Shown here: positions 35,845 to 44,485 of the stretch, one piece after another
Layout: the number at the start of each line of letters is the position of its first letter
Numbering within the stretch: position 1 is the first letter of the stretch
Source: Oceaniferula marina
Lineage (GTDB): Bacteria; Verrucomicrobiota; Verrucomicrobiia; Verrucomicrobiales; Akkermansiaceae
Assembly (NCBI RefSeq): GCF_013391475.1
Contig: NZ_JACBAZ010000004.1
Span: 124,001 to 188,000, forward strand
Length of the DNA: 64,000 nucleotides
Reading direction: 5' to 3'
Position numbers and translations under genes: made by a program
The notes under the pieces: generated by a model
What the model was told of the DNA's origin: nothing
The model's input: the letters and a program-made list of their open reading frames with translations, nothing else
Databases searched by the model: none

Positions 35845-36163
35845 ATTTTAAGGGATCTCGTTTCTTCAGTATCTGCAGCCCCCAGCGTTGCAATACCCAC
35901 AAAAGAACGCCAGCAATCTAGCTGCAATCCCCCCTCCCGCAACCTCCGATAACCCACTGGCGAAAAATGATACCCGCCAACTCAACAAAAAAACGAACCA
36001 ACCCCAGATCGAGGTCCGGGGGATTGTTACAAACAGTTTACAACTTTATAACACATTTTTGTTGAACATCTGATAGATTACGCTCAAGCACCAAGTAAAC
36101 CGCTACGGGTGCCGTTCTGGCACTAAAAGCCCCCCCAAAAAACACACAAGCAAATCGTTCACA
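35845..36163. other. Divergent intergenic region between the AraC gene and the kinase gene
   Basis: 319 bases with no gene. The plus strand carries a good candidate promoter (36024-36052) for the kinase. The AraC side is pyrimidine-rich on the plus strand and shows no clear boxes. No repeat or structured RNA stands out. Confidence 0.6.
36024..36052 (+). promoter_or_regulatory. Candidate sigma-70 promoter for the kinase-lectin gene
   Basis: TTGTTA (36024-36029), 17-base spacer, TATAAC (36047-36052). The spacing is ideal and four to five positions of each box match consensus. It lies about 105 bases upstream of the ATG at 36164 in an AT-rich patch. Confidence 0.55.
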
Positions 36164-38809
36164 ATGACAACAGCCATTCCGGATACCGACTTTACTCCTC
36201 CATCCATCGAAGAGATTGCAGCTTTGCTTCCCGCGTATGAGATTCTCAGCTTCATTGCCAAAGGCGGCATGGGAGCTGTCTATATGGCGAATCACATTTC
36301 GCTCGACCGCAAAGTTGCGATCAAAGTTCTTCCCCGCCACTTTGGAGAAGATGAGGAATTCAGAACCTCTTTTGAATCTGAGGCCAAAAGCATGGCCCGT
36401 TTAAACCATCCCAACCTCGTGGGCATCTACGATTTTGGACAAGTCGACGGACTCCTCTACATCATCATGGAAATGGTCGAGGGGCCGTCGCTCTTCGATG
36501 CCACTCACGGAAACGTGCTGGCACCGGAAGAAGCCGCGGAACTTACCTTGAAAATTTGTCAGGGTCTGGCCAATGCGCATGAGCAAGGCCTGCTCCACAG
36601 AGATGTCAAACCGGCAAACATTCTGATCGATCAATACGCCGAACCCAAAATCGGCGACTTCGGACTGGCCCGACCTGTGACCGATCACGACAAAGACAGC
36701 GCTTTTGGAACTCCCGGCTACACCGCTCCAGAGGTTGTCCAAAATCCTTACGCCGTTGATCAAAGCACCGATCTCTATGCCGTTGGCGTCATCTTATACG
36801 AACTCATCACCTCCGAGCTCCCAAGCATTCCCTACCAGCCCGTTACCCACACCGTCCCCTGCTCACCGGAATTTGACCGCATTATCAGCAAAGCCATGCA
36901 CCCGATCCCGGGTAAACGCTATCGCAGTGCGGAAGAGATGATTGACGATCTCAAACCTCTCCTTAACGCGACACCCGCCCCCACCCAAACAACGGCTCTG
37001 ATTACGCCAAGCCCCGCCCCAACCGGCCCCCGCCCGGCTAGCCAGCCAACCTACACCACGCGTCCACAGAGTGAAGCTGGCCATTTAGTCCGCAACATTG
37101 CGGTGATCGCCATACTTCTGGTCGCCATTGTCGCCTCATGGAAAGGCTACCAGGCGGTCAAAGAAAACAGACGAATCGAACAAGCACGAATCGATGAAAA
37201 AAAGGCGGAAGATGAACGACTACGCAAACTTGAGATAGAAAAAAAACGCAAGGCTAAAGCACTGGCTGAGCTGAACAAAGCACCTCAAGAGGTGGAAATC
37301 GTCGAAACCCCGGAAGAAAGCCTGCAACGCCTGAAGCCATTCCTCGTCAATGGTCAACGAGCAGAAATGCCAAAAGGATCCGTCACCAGAATGGGAAAAA
37401 CCAGATTGTTCATCGATGAAAAAATGACCTGGCATGAAGCCCAACAATTCTGCGCAGAATACGGCGGACATTTGGCCGTTACGGCAGACGATCAGGACCT
37501 GAGCTTGCTGAGCAACAAAATCCCGTCCAACACCAGCGTTTGGCTTGGCGCCGGAACGGCAGGAAAAAACAACTGGAGCTGGATCGATGGCAGCCCGTGG
37601 AACTTGAACATCCGTTCCACTTCGAAATCCTACTACGTCAGTGTCGACGACATCGGCTCACTCACCCCCAAACCTGCAAGTGCCAAAAACAGCTTCTTTA
37701 TCGAATGGAAAACCAACGGTGAACAACAAGCCAGCTTTGAACAACAACTGAAACGCTGCGCCGAACAAATCCGTTCCGGAAACGCATACTATCCTCCCGG
37801 AACCATCTCATACAGTAACCAACACTATCTGCTGGTTAAACTGGATGCCGACTGGAACCAAGCCCAGGCCATGGCTGAACTGGCCGGAGCCAGCCTCGTC
37901 GTTCCGTCCGACCCGGACGAGAATGAATGGTTGATCTCTTCGATCAACGCCCAACTCCCCAATGGGAGCGCTTGCTGGATAGGGGGCATGAGAAAGGAAA
38001 ATGCAGCATGGCACTGGGCCTCCGGAGAAACTTGGAGCTTCGCAAAATGGGCCCCGTCCTCCCCCGCCGTTCACAAAGACACCAAAGCAGCATGCTGTAT
38101 CAACGGAAACGAAGGATGGTCCGATCTCCCGAATGATAATGAATGTTCCTATTTTATGATCGAATGGAATCCGGCCACACGAGCGGCCCCTGAACAAAGC
38201 AAAACGACTATCGTCAGCAATGATGTGGAAGCCCTGCAGAACATATGCAAAAAATCCATCCGTAAGATTTTCACCACCCATGATAAAAAGTTTGAGGACA
38301 ATATCGCGGCCTACAAACGGGAGCTCGGTCTCGAACTTCGCAGACTTCCCAATAACCAGCGTCTGGCACTCACCCCCACCTACACCTTGCTGGTTGATCA
38401 CTGTAGCGCCAATCGCATTCCATACTACACCGACCTCTACACTCTAAACAAAAACCTGGCGAAAACCGTCACCTACCGTGCGGATAAACAAAAATCCTAC
38501 GAGACGTCGATGATCCTCGAGGTGGAACAGTTAAGAAACCGCTACCACCAGGAACTCAAAAAACTCATCACATCCTACAATGAAAAAGGTCTCAAATCCA
38601 AAGCGGTTGATGTCAGCGAGGAAATAACATCAACCAAGACCTATTCGGTCTTCGTGACCCACATTTCCGACGGCGACCTCGCTATCGTCCAAGGTAAAAA
38701 GACCACAGTCATCCCAGAAGAGGAGGATGAAGATGGGGACGAGGATGATGAGGAAAAAGAAGAGGTTGAAGAACCTAGCCCTCGGAAGAGAGGAACAGAA
38801 ACATACTAA
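36164..38809 (+). CDS. Transmembrane Ser/Thr protein kinase with two C-type-lectin-like domains
   Basis: 881 residues. Cytoplasmic Hanks-type kinase (about 25-268): GGMGAVY glycine loop, VAIK with catalytic Lys54, HRDVKPAN with Asp147, DFGLAR with Asp165 and GTPGYTAPE. A Pro/Thr-rich linker leads to a transmembrane helix (about 311-330), then a basic coiled coil (about 331-372). Outside the membrane follow two C-type-lectin-like domains: about 405-516 (WHEAQQFCAEYGGHLA, WLGAG, WSWIDGSPW) and about 548-668 (WNQAQAMAELAGASL, CWIGGMR, WHWASGETWSFAKWAP). A helical region ends in a highly acidic tail (about 849-881). It probably senses an external sugar, protein or wall ligand. An SHD1-like protein follows by 28 bases. 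Confidence 0.93.
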   Translation: MTTAIPDTDFTPPSIEEIAALLPAYEILSFIAKGGMGAVYMANHISLDRKVAIKVLPRHFGEDEEFRTSFESEAKSMARLNHPNLVGIYDFGQVDGLLYIIMEMVEGPSLFDATHGNVLAPEEAAELTLKICQGLANAHEQGLLHRDVKPANILIDQYAEPKIGDFGLARPVTDHDKDSAFGTPGYTAPEVVQNPYAVDQSTDLYAVGVILYELITSELPSIPYQPVTHTVPCSPEFDRIISKAMHPIPGKRYRSAEEMIDDLKPLLNATPAPTQTTALITPSPAPTGPRPASQPTYTTRPQSEAGHLVRNIAVIAILLVAIVASWKGYQAVKENRRIEQARIDEKKAEDERLRKLEIEKKRKAKALAELNKAPQEVEIVETPEESLQRLKPFLVNGQRAEMPKGSVTRMGKTRLFIDEKMTWHEAQQFCAEYGGHLAVTADDQDLSLLSNKIPSNTSVWLGAGTAGKNNWSWIDGSPWNLNIRSTSKSYYVSVDDIGSLTPKPASAKNSFFIEWKTNGEQQASFEQQLKRCAEQIRSGNAYYPPGTISYSNQHYLLVKLDADWNQAQAMAELAGASLVVPSDPDENEWLISSINAQLPNGSACWIGGMRKENAAWHWASGETWSFAKWAPSSPAVHKDTKAACCINGNEGWSDLPNDNECSYFMIEWNPATRAAPEQSKTTIVSNDVEALQNICKKSIRKIFTTHDKKFEDNIAAYKRELGLELRRLPNNQRLALTPTYTLLVDHCSANRIPYYTDLYTLNKNLAKTVTYRADKQKSYETSMILEVEQLRNRYHQELKKLITSYNEKGLKSKAVDVSEEITSTKTYSVFVTHISDGDLAIVQGKKTTVIPEEEDEDGDEDDEEKEEVEEPSPRKRGTETY

Positions 38810-38837
38810 AAAAAACAATACCCAAAATCAATAGCCC

Positions 38838-39593
38838 ATGAAAAACACACTGCTCACCCTAATCGCCGGAATCTTTCTGACCCAACTCGGATTCGCTGAA
38901 ATCCTAACCATCAGTGATAAAAAAGGCCGAACCATGATTGTCGAACTTGTCAGTAGACAGGGAGAAAAAGTCGTAATCAAAAGACTCAAGGACAACAAAA
39001 CCTTCACCATCGACCCCTCGACCTTGAGCGAAGAGTCGCAGCAAGAAATCAAAGAAAAATTGCAGGAAGTCAAAGAGGCTTACCCTCCGATTGATGCGAC
39101 CGTTGTCGTAAGCAAACGCCGCAAGTCGGAAAACAGCAGTTACTACATGAAGGAGATGACGATCTCGAGCAAGGTCACCTTGACCAACGAAGACAGCAAC
39201 GTTCTCAGCCCAACTTGCCAATGCAATATTCTCTTCATTGGTCAAAACCAGAGGTACAGTGATCGCTTTGTGGTTCTGGCCAATGAGTCTTTCAAACTCA
39301 CCCCCGCTCACCAAGGCTCCGATTTTAATTCTCCGCCGACGGTCACATCTTACGATAGTGATAACAAAGGGTCCGGCAATATTGGAGGCTACAAGTATGT
39401 CGGCTACCTACTGGTGGTTTCAGATCAGGAACGAAAATCGATCATCCTAACGAAAACGGTTTACTCTGCCATCAAAAAAGCCATGGCCGCCAATACACGC
39501 TTGGCCGGCACCATGAGAGACTACAAGGTGGGCACGTATCTCAACAAAGCGATGGTCGAGGCTTCTGCGAGCAAGACCCGGACCCGCTACTAA
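38838..39593 (+). CDS. Secreted SHD1-like domain protein
   Basis: 251 residues. The N-terminal signal peptide (MKNTLLTLIAGIFLTQLGFA) is followed by an SLA1-homology-domain-1-like module (TISDKKGRTMIVELVSRQGEKV, KRLKDNKTFTIDPSTLSEES), frequent in exported PVC-phylum proteins. Residues about 90-250 form a beta-rich domain without a motif I know. It lies 28 bases downstream of the kinase on the same strand, so the two are probably cotranscribed and may act on the same surface process. The stop codon TAA is the start of the flanking MITE-like repeat. Confidence 0.8.
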   Translation: MKNTLLTLIAGIFLTQLGFAEILTISDKKGRTMIVELVSRQGEKVVIKRLKDNKTFTIDPSTLSEESQQEIKEKLQEVKEAYPPIDATVVVSKRRKSENSSYYMKEMTISSKVTLTNEDSNVLSPTCQCNILFIGQNQRYSDRFVVLANESFKLTPAHQGSDFNSPPTVTSYDSDNKGSGNIGGYKYVGYLLVVSDQERKSIILTKTVYSAIKKAMAANTRLAGTMRDYKVGTYLNKAMVEASASKTRTRY

Positions 39594-39798
39594 TACCATT
39601 TGATCAGTTAAATTGGCTGAATGGCACTGAAGGTTTTCGATTTTAACTAGGCGCAAGGAAGGCGCATAGCGGGCTATGCAACCGACGCGCAACAACGGTA
39701 AAATCTAAAAGATTCAGTGCCCCCTTGCCATTCAGCTTGCTGACTGACTCATCATCTTAAACTCAAACCATTCTGCCAATTTAACTGGGAGAATGGTA
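39594..39798. mobile_element. MITE-like long palindromic element
   Basis: A 205-base non-coding element bounded by TA on both sides. Its ends are imperfect inverted repeats: the left TACCATT...CAGTTAAATTGGCTGAATGG and the reverse complement of the right share TACCATT, CAGTTAAATTGGC and GAATGG blocks in register over about 35 bases. A second nested repeat (GCTGAATGGCA...CTGAA and its complement) and a perfect central hairpin GCATAGC-GG-GCTATGC (39664-39679) make it foldable throughout. TA ends suit an IS630/Tc1-type MITE. No transposase is present. It starts right at the stop of the SHD1 gene. Confidence 0.65.
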
Positions 39799-39915
39799 TA
39801 ATACCAACTCAACATTGGTATAAGGCGGAAACGTCCAGCAGCACCGAGTGCTCCTCCTGCAGGCCGGGAGCACACCTCTTGGCTTTTTCCTTCCAGAGCC
39901 CCACGCAGATACTGC
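39799..39915. repeat. Short hairpin beside the MITE-like element
   Basis: ATACCAA (39801-39807) and TTGGTAT (39815-39821) flank a 7-base loop and share the ATACCA core of the element's ends, as if a second, deleted copy lay alongside. The remaining bases up to holB contain no gene. Confidence 0.4.
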
Positions 39916-40938
39916 CTAACCAAAAGCAGTCAAAAAAGCGACTTCAAGCGCCAACTGTTCTTGAACATTGGTTTCCATATTGGCTCTCAAATCCTCCAGG
40001 GCATCCATCCTCAGCAACAAGTCCCCGAGTTCATGAGCTCCAGCAACCTTGGAAGTGATGGCCTTTTCTGATGGGTAATCTAAACGCTCAACTGCGCACT
40101 TGCATCGAACGACATCACCCATCCAGGAAATCAAGCACTCCAGCAACTTCTCACGTTCACTGAGGTATTCGGATTCAGTGTGTGCCAGGTAAAATTTCTC
40201 CCTGTCCTTTAACCACTGGTCGCTATCGGTGGTATTTTTATAGCGTAAGGCTTCTTCCTTCAGTGCCTGGTCATTAAGCTTCGATATCTCGGCCCGGCGT
40301 TTGGCTAAAATATCGCTGAATGTCGCCCGTAAGGACAGGGCTGCCCCGATATGACCAAGCCCCTGCCTAGCCAAGCCGGCCAAGGAGGTTAAAAGTTCCG
40401 ACTGACCATCGTTGGTCACGCGCCCACCGGAACTGGGCATCAAAGGCAAACGCACGCAGCGTGACAAAATCGTCGGCAATAACAACTCCGGAGCGTCACT
40501 CAGCAAGAGCAACAAACAATCCGATGGAGGTTCCTCCAGCGTCTTTAAAAAAGCATTTTCAGCCCCTTCCCCCATCCGGTCGGCATGAAGAATCACCCCA
40601 ACCTTCCATTTGCCTGGGGCTGAGGCCACATAAAAAGATTTTTCAAGACCACGCATGTCATCCACCAGAATCCGGCGGGACTTGGATCTCGGACGTACGA
40701 CCCGAACCAACTCACCTTCCAGCTCATCCAAGGACTTCGTCTCCACCACCTCAGGTTCACCGAACAAATTCATGCCATCGCTTGCATCCTCTTCTGGATT
40801 GATCAATGAAATCACACGTGCGGCCAGATCTTCCTTCCCGCTGCCGGCTTCCCCCGTAATCAAAAACGCATGCGCCAGACGCCCGCGCCCATGCGCGGAT
40901 TCAATCAGTTGATATGCTTTTTCAGCCGTATATGCCAT
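39916..40938 (-). CDS. holB: DNA polymerase III subunit delta'
   Basis: 340-residue AAA+ protein of the clamp loader. HAFLITGEAGSGKEDLA is the P-loop region (Lys35), GVILHADRMGEGAENAFLKTLEEPP with the following LLLLLSDAPELLLPTILSRC (sensor 1/SRC motif) identifies the gamma/delta' family. There is no four-cysteine zinc module between the P-loop and sensor, as in many delta' proteins outside Proteobacteria. The C-terminal about 130 residues are helical. No tmk is adjacent. It is divergent from the thioredoxin-like gene. Confidence 0.88.
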   Translation of the reverse strand: MAYTAEKAYQLIESAHGRGRLAHAFLITGEAGSGKEDLAARVISLINPEEDASDGMNLFGEPEVVETKSLDELEGELVRVVRPRSKSRRILVDDMRGLEKSFYVASAPGKWKVGVILHADRMGEGAENAFLKTLEEPPSDCLLLLLSDAPELLLPTILSRCVRLPLMPSSGGRVTNDGQSELLTSLAGLARQGLGHIGAALSLRATFSDILAKRRAEISKLNDQALKEEALRYKNTTDSDQWLKDREKFYLAHTESEYLSEREKLLECLISWMGDVVRCKCAVERLDYPSEKAITSKVAGAHELGDLLLRMDALEDLRANMETNVQEQLALEVAFLTAFG

Positions 40939-41113
40939 GGCGGAGACATCCTGAACACCCTACGGCCCCAAGGGCAACCTGAAAAGTAGACATCCCCTGC
41001 AATTAATCAAACAATTCACCGCATCACCGCCGTTCCTTATGGACAAATCATCAGCGCGGGCACAGGGTGCCTTCCCGCCCGAGCGCGACCAACCTGAACA
41101 ACAATCGATCATT

Positions 41114-42220
41114 ATGAGAAAAACCACACGACTTGCCAGTTTTGTGCTGGCACTGACAGCATCTTTCGCTTTCGCCGGAGGCGAAGGCTGGGTAACCGAC
41201 TTCGAAGCAGCCAAAAAGAAAGCCGCGGAGGAGAAAAAAGACCTACTCGTCGACTTCACCGGCTCCGACTGGTGTGGATGGTGCATCAAGCTCAACGACG
41301 AAGTCTTTAAACACGACGCCTTCAAAAAAGGAGTCGCCGAAAAGTTCGTGCTCGTCGAACTCGATTACCCAAGGGACAAATCTAAACTCAGTGAAGAAAC
41401 ACAAAAGCAAAATGCAAAGCTCAAGGAGACTTACACCATCAAAGGTTACCCAACCATCCTCCTGATGGACGCCAAAGGCCGCCCTTACGCTCAGACCGGC
41501 TATCAGGCAGGAGGCCCCGAGGCCTATGTCACCCACCTCGATGAACTCCAGGCCGAGCGTGTCAAGCGAGACGAAAACCTGGCCAAAGCCGCTAAACTCG
41601 AAGGCGTTGAAAAAGCCAAGGCTCTGGTCGCCGTGCTCAAGGAATTACCCGAAGACCACCTCAGCCACTACAGTGAACTGACCGGTGAAATCTCCAAACT
41701 CGACCCCGAAGATCAGTCCGGATTTGTCAAAGCTCAACAACTCAAAGAAGCGAAGCAAAAACTTGAGGCTTCCATCTCGGAAGCAATGCGTGGAAATAAA
41801 GCCGACACCGTGCCTCCCATGATCGACGCCTTCATCGCTGAACACAAACTGGAAGGTGAGGAAAAACAAGAACTCGAATTCACCAAACTGCAGATCCTTG
41901 TTTCCTCGGCGGCGCGCAGCGGAGAGATGGATAAAGCCCTCAAAACCGTGGACAGCTACATCACCCAAAACAAACTTGAAGGTGAAATGAAGCAAAACGT
42001 CCTCGGCGTCAAAATGGGGCCATTGCTCCAGGCCAAGAAATTCGATGAAGCCGCTAAGGTCATCGATGCCATCATCGCGGTCGATCCCAACACAAGGGCT
42101 GGCAAATTTGCCGAACAGTTCAAACCGCGCTTGGAGAAAATGAAAGCCCAGGCTGGGGGAAACAAGTCAGACAATCCTCCCCACGGAGAGCCTGGTCACG
42201 TTCACGAGGAAGGCGAATAA
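41114..42220 (+). CDS. Exported thioredoxin-like protein with helical C-terminal domain
   Basis: 368 residues from the ATG giving MRKTTRLASFVLALTASFAFA, a clear signal peptide; the longer frame was rejected. Residues about 25-160 are a thioredoxin-7-type domain with the redox motif DWCGWC and the cis-proline segment KGYPTILLMD. Residues about 170-360 are amphipathic helices in TPR-like repeats (twice EGEMKQ/EGEEKQ). The C-terminus is His/Glu-rich (HGEPGHVHEEGE). It probably works in periplasmic thiol exchange. A terminator hairpin lies 34 bases past the stop. Confidence 0.9.
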   Translation: MRKTTRLASFVLALTASFAFAGGEGWVTDFEAAKKKAAEEKKDLLVDFTGSDWCGWCIKLNDEVFKHDAFKKGVAEKFVLVELDYPRDKSKLSEETQKQNAKLKETYTIKGYPTILLMDAKGRPYAQTGYQAGGPEAYVTHLDELQAERVKRDENLAKAAKLEGVEKAKALVAVLKELPEDHLSHYSELTGEISKLDPEDQSGFVKAQQLKEAKQKLEASISEAMRGNKADTVPPMIDAFIAEHKLEGEEKQELEFTKLQILVSSAARSGEMDKALKTVDSYITQNKLEGEMKQNVLGVKMGPLLQAKKFDEAAKVIDAIIAVDPNTRAGKFAEQFKPRLEKMKAQAGGNKSDNPPHGEPGHVHEEGE

Positions 42221-42253
42221 CCAGCGCCAACACCACCCTTTACTCTTCTTTTC

Positions 42254-42285
42254 AAAGCGTGCCAGTCATCTGGCGCGCTTTTTTT
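42254..42285 (+). terminator. Intrinsic terminator after the thioredoxin-like gene
   Basis: AAAGCGTGCCAG and CTGGCGCGCTTT form a stem with a TCAT loop and end in a run of seven T residues. One mismatch (T-G) lies in the stem. Confidence 0.85.
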
Positions 42286-42403
42286 ATGACCCGGAGCCTC
42301 ACCCCATCTCCACGGATGCACAAATCCGGCGTTGATCTGTCGGCCATAATCCGCTTAATTCCTCCCGCAACCCAAGGGCCTTGCCCTATTTCACGCTCAT
42401 ACC

Positions 42404-43864
42404 ATGCCCGTATCAGATTACATCGTCACCATCGGCCTCGAAGTCCACTGCCAGATTAAGTCTAAGAGCAAAATGTTCTGCGGCTGTGCCACCAGCTTTG
42501 GCGAAGAGCCCAACAGCAACGTATGCCCGGTGTGCCTCGGGCTTCCCGGAGCGCTGCCCGTACTCAACCAGCACGCCATCGAGCAAACGATTCTCGCAGG
42601 TATGATGATCAACTGCAAAACCCCGGAAGTCTCGAAGTGGGATCGTAAGAACTACTTCTACCCGGACATGCCAAAGAATTACCAGCTCACCCAGTTTGAC
42701 CTGCCGCTCTGCATCGGGGGAGGAGTCCCGCTCTACGACCTCGCCTACCCGAAAGAAACCCAGAAAAACATCCCGAATCCAGGAAAAGTCGTCAAACTCA
42801 CCCGGATCCACCTGGAAGAGGATGTCGCCAAATCCACCCACCACAGCAACAACTCAACCATCGACTTCAACCGCGCCGGAACCCCCTTGATGGAAATCGT
42901 CTCGGACCCCGACATCGAAACCCCTGAAGAAGCCTACGCCTACCTCAAATCGCTGCAACAAATCCTCATTTACGGAGGGATTTCCGATGCAGATATGGAA
43001 AAAGGCCAAATGCGCTGTGACGTCAACGTTTCACTCCGTCCGCACGGACAAGAGGAACTCGGAGAAAAAGTGGAACTCAAAAATCTCAACTCCATTTCCG
43101 CAGTGCGCAACTCACTGCATTACGAAATCCTGCGCCAGGCTGAGGAACTGGATGCCGGTATCGCCCAAATCCAATCAACCCGCCGCTGGGACGCCGACCT
43201 CGGGGAAAGCCAGATGATGCGCACCAAGGAAGATGCACACGATTACCGGTATTTCCCGGAACCCGACTTACTCCCGATCCGCACCGCCGAGCTCGTCGAA
43301 AAAATGCGTAGCCACGTTCCCGAACTCCCACATGATAAACGGGCACGCTTTGAGGCCGATTTCGGTATCAGCCCCTACGACGCAGGGGTGATCACCAGCG
43401 ACCAAAACCTCGCCGATTATTTCGAAACCGCAGTCAGCAAACCGAATCTCGGAAAAAAAATTGCCAACTGGATCACCAACTCCTTGCTCGCAAAACTGAA
43501 CGAAGAAGGAATCGACATCCTCGACTGTCCACTTCCCGCCGAACGTATTCTGGAACTCGTCGAATTGGTCGAAGCCGGAACCATCTCCAACAATCAGGCC
43601 CGCGAGGTCTTCGCCACGCTCTGGAACAAGCCGGAAGACAAGGCCGCGGATACAGCCAAAGCCATGGGCTTTGAGCCCGCTGACACCGGAGCCATTGAAA
43701 CCATGATTGAAGAAGTGATTGCCGCGAACCCAGACAAAGTAGCTGAGATTCAAGCCGGCAACGAAAAATTGCTGAACTTCCTCACCGGACAGGTGATGAA
43801 AGCTTCCAAGGGTAAGGCCAACCCGAAAATGGTAACCGACGGCTTACGGGCGAAAATCCTCTAA
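42404..43864 (+). CDS. gatB: Asp-tRNA(Asn)/Glu-tRNA(Gln) amidotransferase subunit B
   Basis: 486 residues, normal. GatB activates the misacylated tRNA for amidation within the GatCAB complex. It starts MPVSDYIVTIGLEVHCQIKS, with zinc-binding cysteines in MFCGCAT and NVCPVCLGLPG. The family motifs RKNYFYPDMPKNYQ, FNRAGTPLMEIVSDPD, MRCDVNVSLRP and RSKEDAHDYRYFPEPDL-like (here TKEDAHDYRYFPEPDL) follow. The C-terminal YqeY-like domain is present to the end. gatA and gatC are not in this window. A long spacer and the terminator upstream make it a separate unit. Confidence 0.98.
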   Translation: MPVSDYIVTIGLEVHCQIKSKSKMFCGCATSFGEEPNSNVCPVCLGLPGALPVLNQHAIEQTILAGMMINCKTPEVSKWDRKNYFYPDMPKNYQLTQFDLPLCIGGGVPLYDLAYPKETQKNIPNPGKVVKLTRIHLEEDVAKSTHHSNNSTIDFNRAGTPLMEIVSDPDIETPEEAYAYLKSLQQILIYGGISDADMEKGQMRCDVNVSLRPHGQEELGEKVELKNLNSISAVRNSLHYEILRQAEELDAGIAQIQSTRRWDADLGESQMMRTKEDAHDYRYFPEPDLLPIRTAELVEKMRSHVPELPHDKRARFEADFGISPYDAGVITSDQNLADYFETAVSKPNLGKKIANWITNSLLAKLNEEGIDILDCPLPAERILELVELVEAGTISNNQAREVFATLWNKPEDKAADTAKAMGFEPADTGAIETMIEEVIAANPDKVAEIQAGNEKLLNFLTGQVMKASKGKANPKMVTDGLRAKIL

Positions 43865-43924
43865 ATTCACCTAAGAAAAAGCACCTGCGCTCAGTTTGCT
43901 CCTGAGCAACACCACAATCCGCCA

Positions 43925-44473
43925 ATGAAATCTCTGATATTCACACTTCTGATACTTACCATGGCTCCCTGCATGGCTGGAGTTTACGGTGACCTTGAAT
44001 TCGGCGACGACCGCAACACCGTCACTAAAAAGCTACAGCAAAGCAAACTGGTTGAACAAACGATCAACACCAGCCTGATCTCCCGAACCGGTCTCAACGG
44101 CATCTTCAAGTGCAAAACTCCGCTGGCCGGCCTCAGCTACCACCTTTTTTTCGATTGGAATGAAAATGGCGGCCTACGTGAAATCACTTTGCGCTCCGAG
44201 GACATCAATAAATCGACCTATAGCTCCACTCTCTACAAAGCCTGGAACGAGGCGGGTCAGTTATTTTCCCGTGTTTATGGTGCCCCCGCTCAGAACGCCG
44301 GCTTCCCCGACCGCCACGATGTCAGCCAACATGGTATGATGATGTCTCACATCTGGCACCGCGATGACGACCAATCGGTTCTTCTCGGAGCAGGCATCGA
44401 GAAAGACCAATGCTTCCTGGCCATCCGCTTTATCAACCAGCGTATCGAACCAGTGCGCATCCCCGCCAAGTAA
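43925..44473 (+). CDS. Secreted protein, function unknown
   Basis: 182 residues with a signal peptide (MKSLIFTLLILTMAPCMAGVYG). The mature part is about 165 residues with alternating strands and the segments GDLEFGDDRNTVTKKLQQSK and WNEAGQLFSRVYGAP. This layout recalls short exported proteins in which a GxxFGDD motif opens a substrate-like fold, but I cannot name a family. The GH130 gene starts 12 bases downstream, so the two are probably cotranscribed. Confidence 0.8.
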   Translation: MKSLIFTLLILTMAPCMAGVYGDLEFGDDRNTVTKKLQQSKLVEQTINTSLISRTGLNGIFKCKTPLAGLSYHLFFDWNENGGLREITLRSEDINKSTYSSTLYKAWNEAGQLFSRVYGAPAQNAGFPDRHDVSQHGMMMSHIWHRDDDQSVLLGAGIEKDQCFLAIRFINQRIEPVRIPAK

Positions 44474-44485
44474 GGGCTTCCGACA

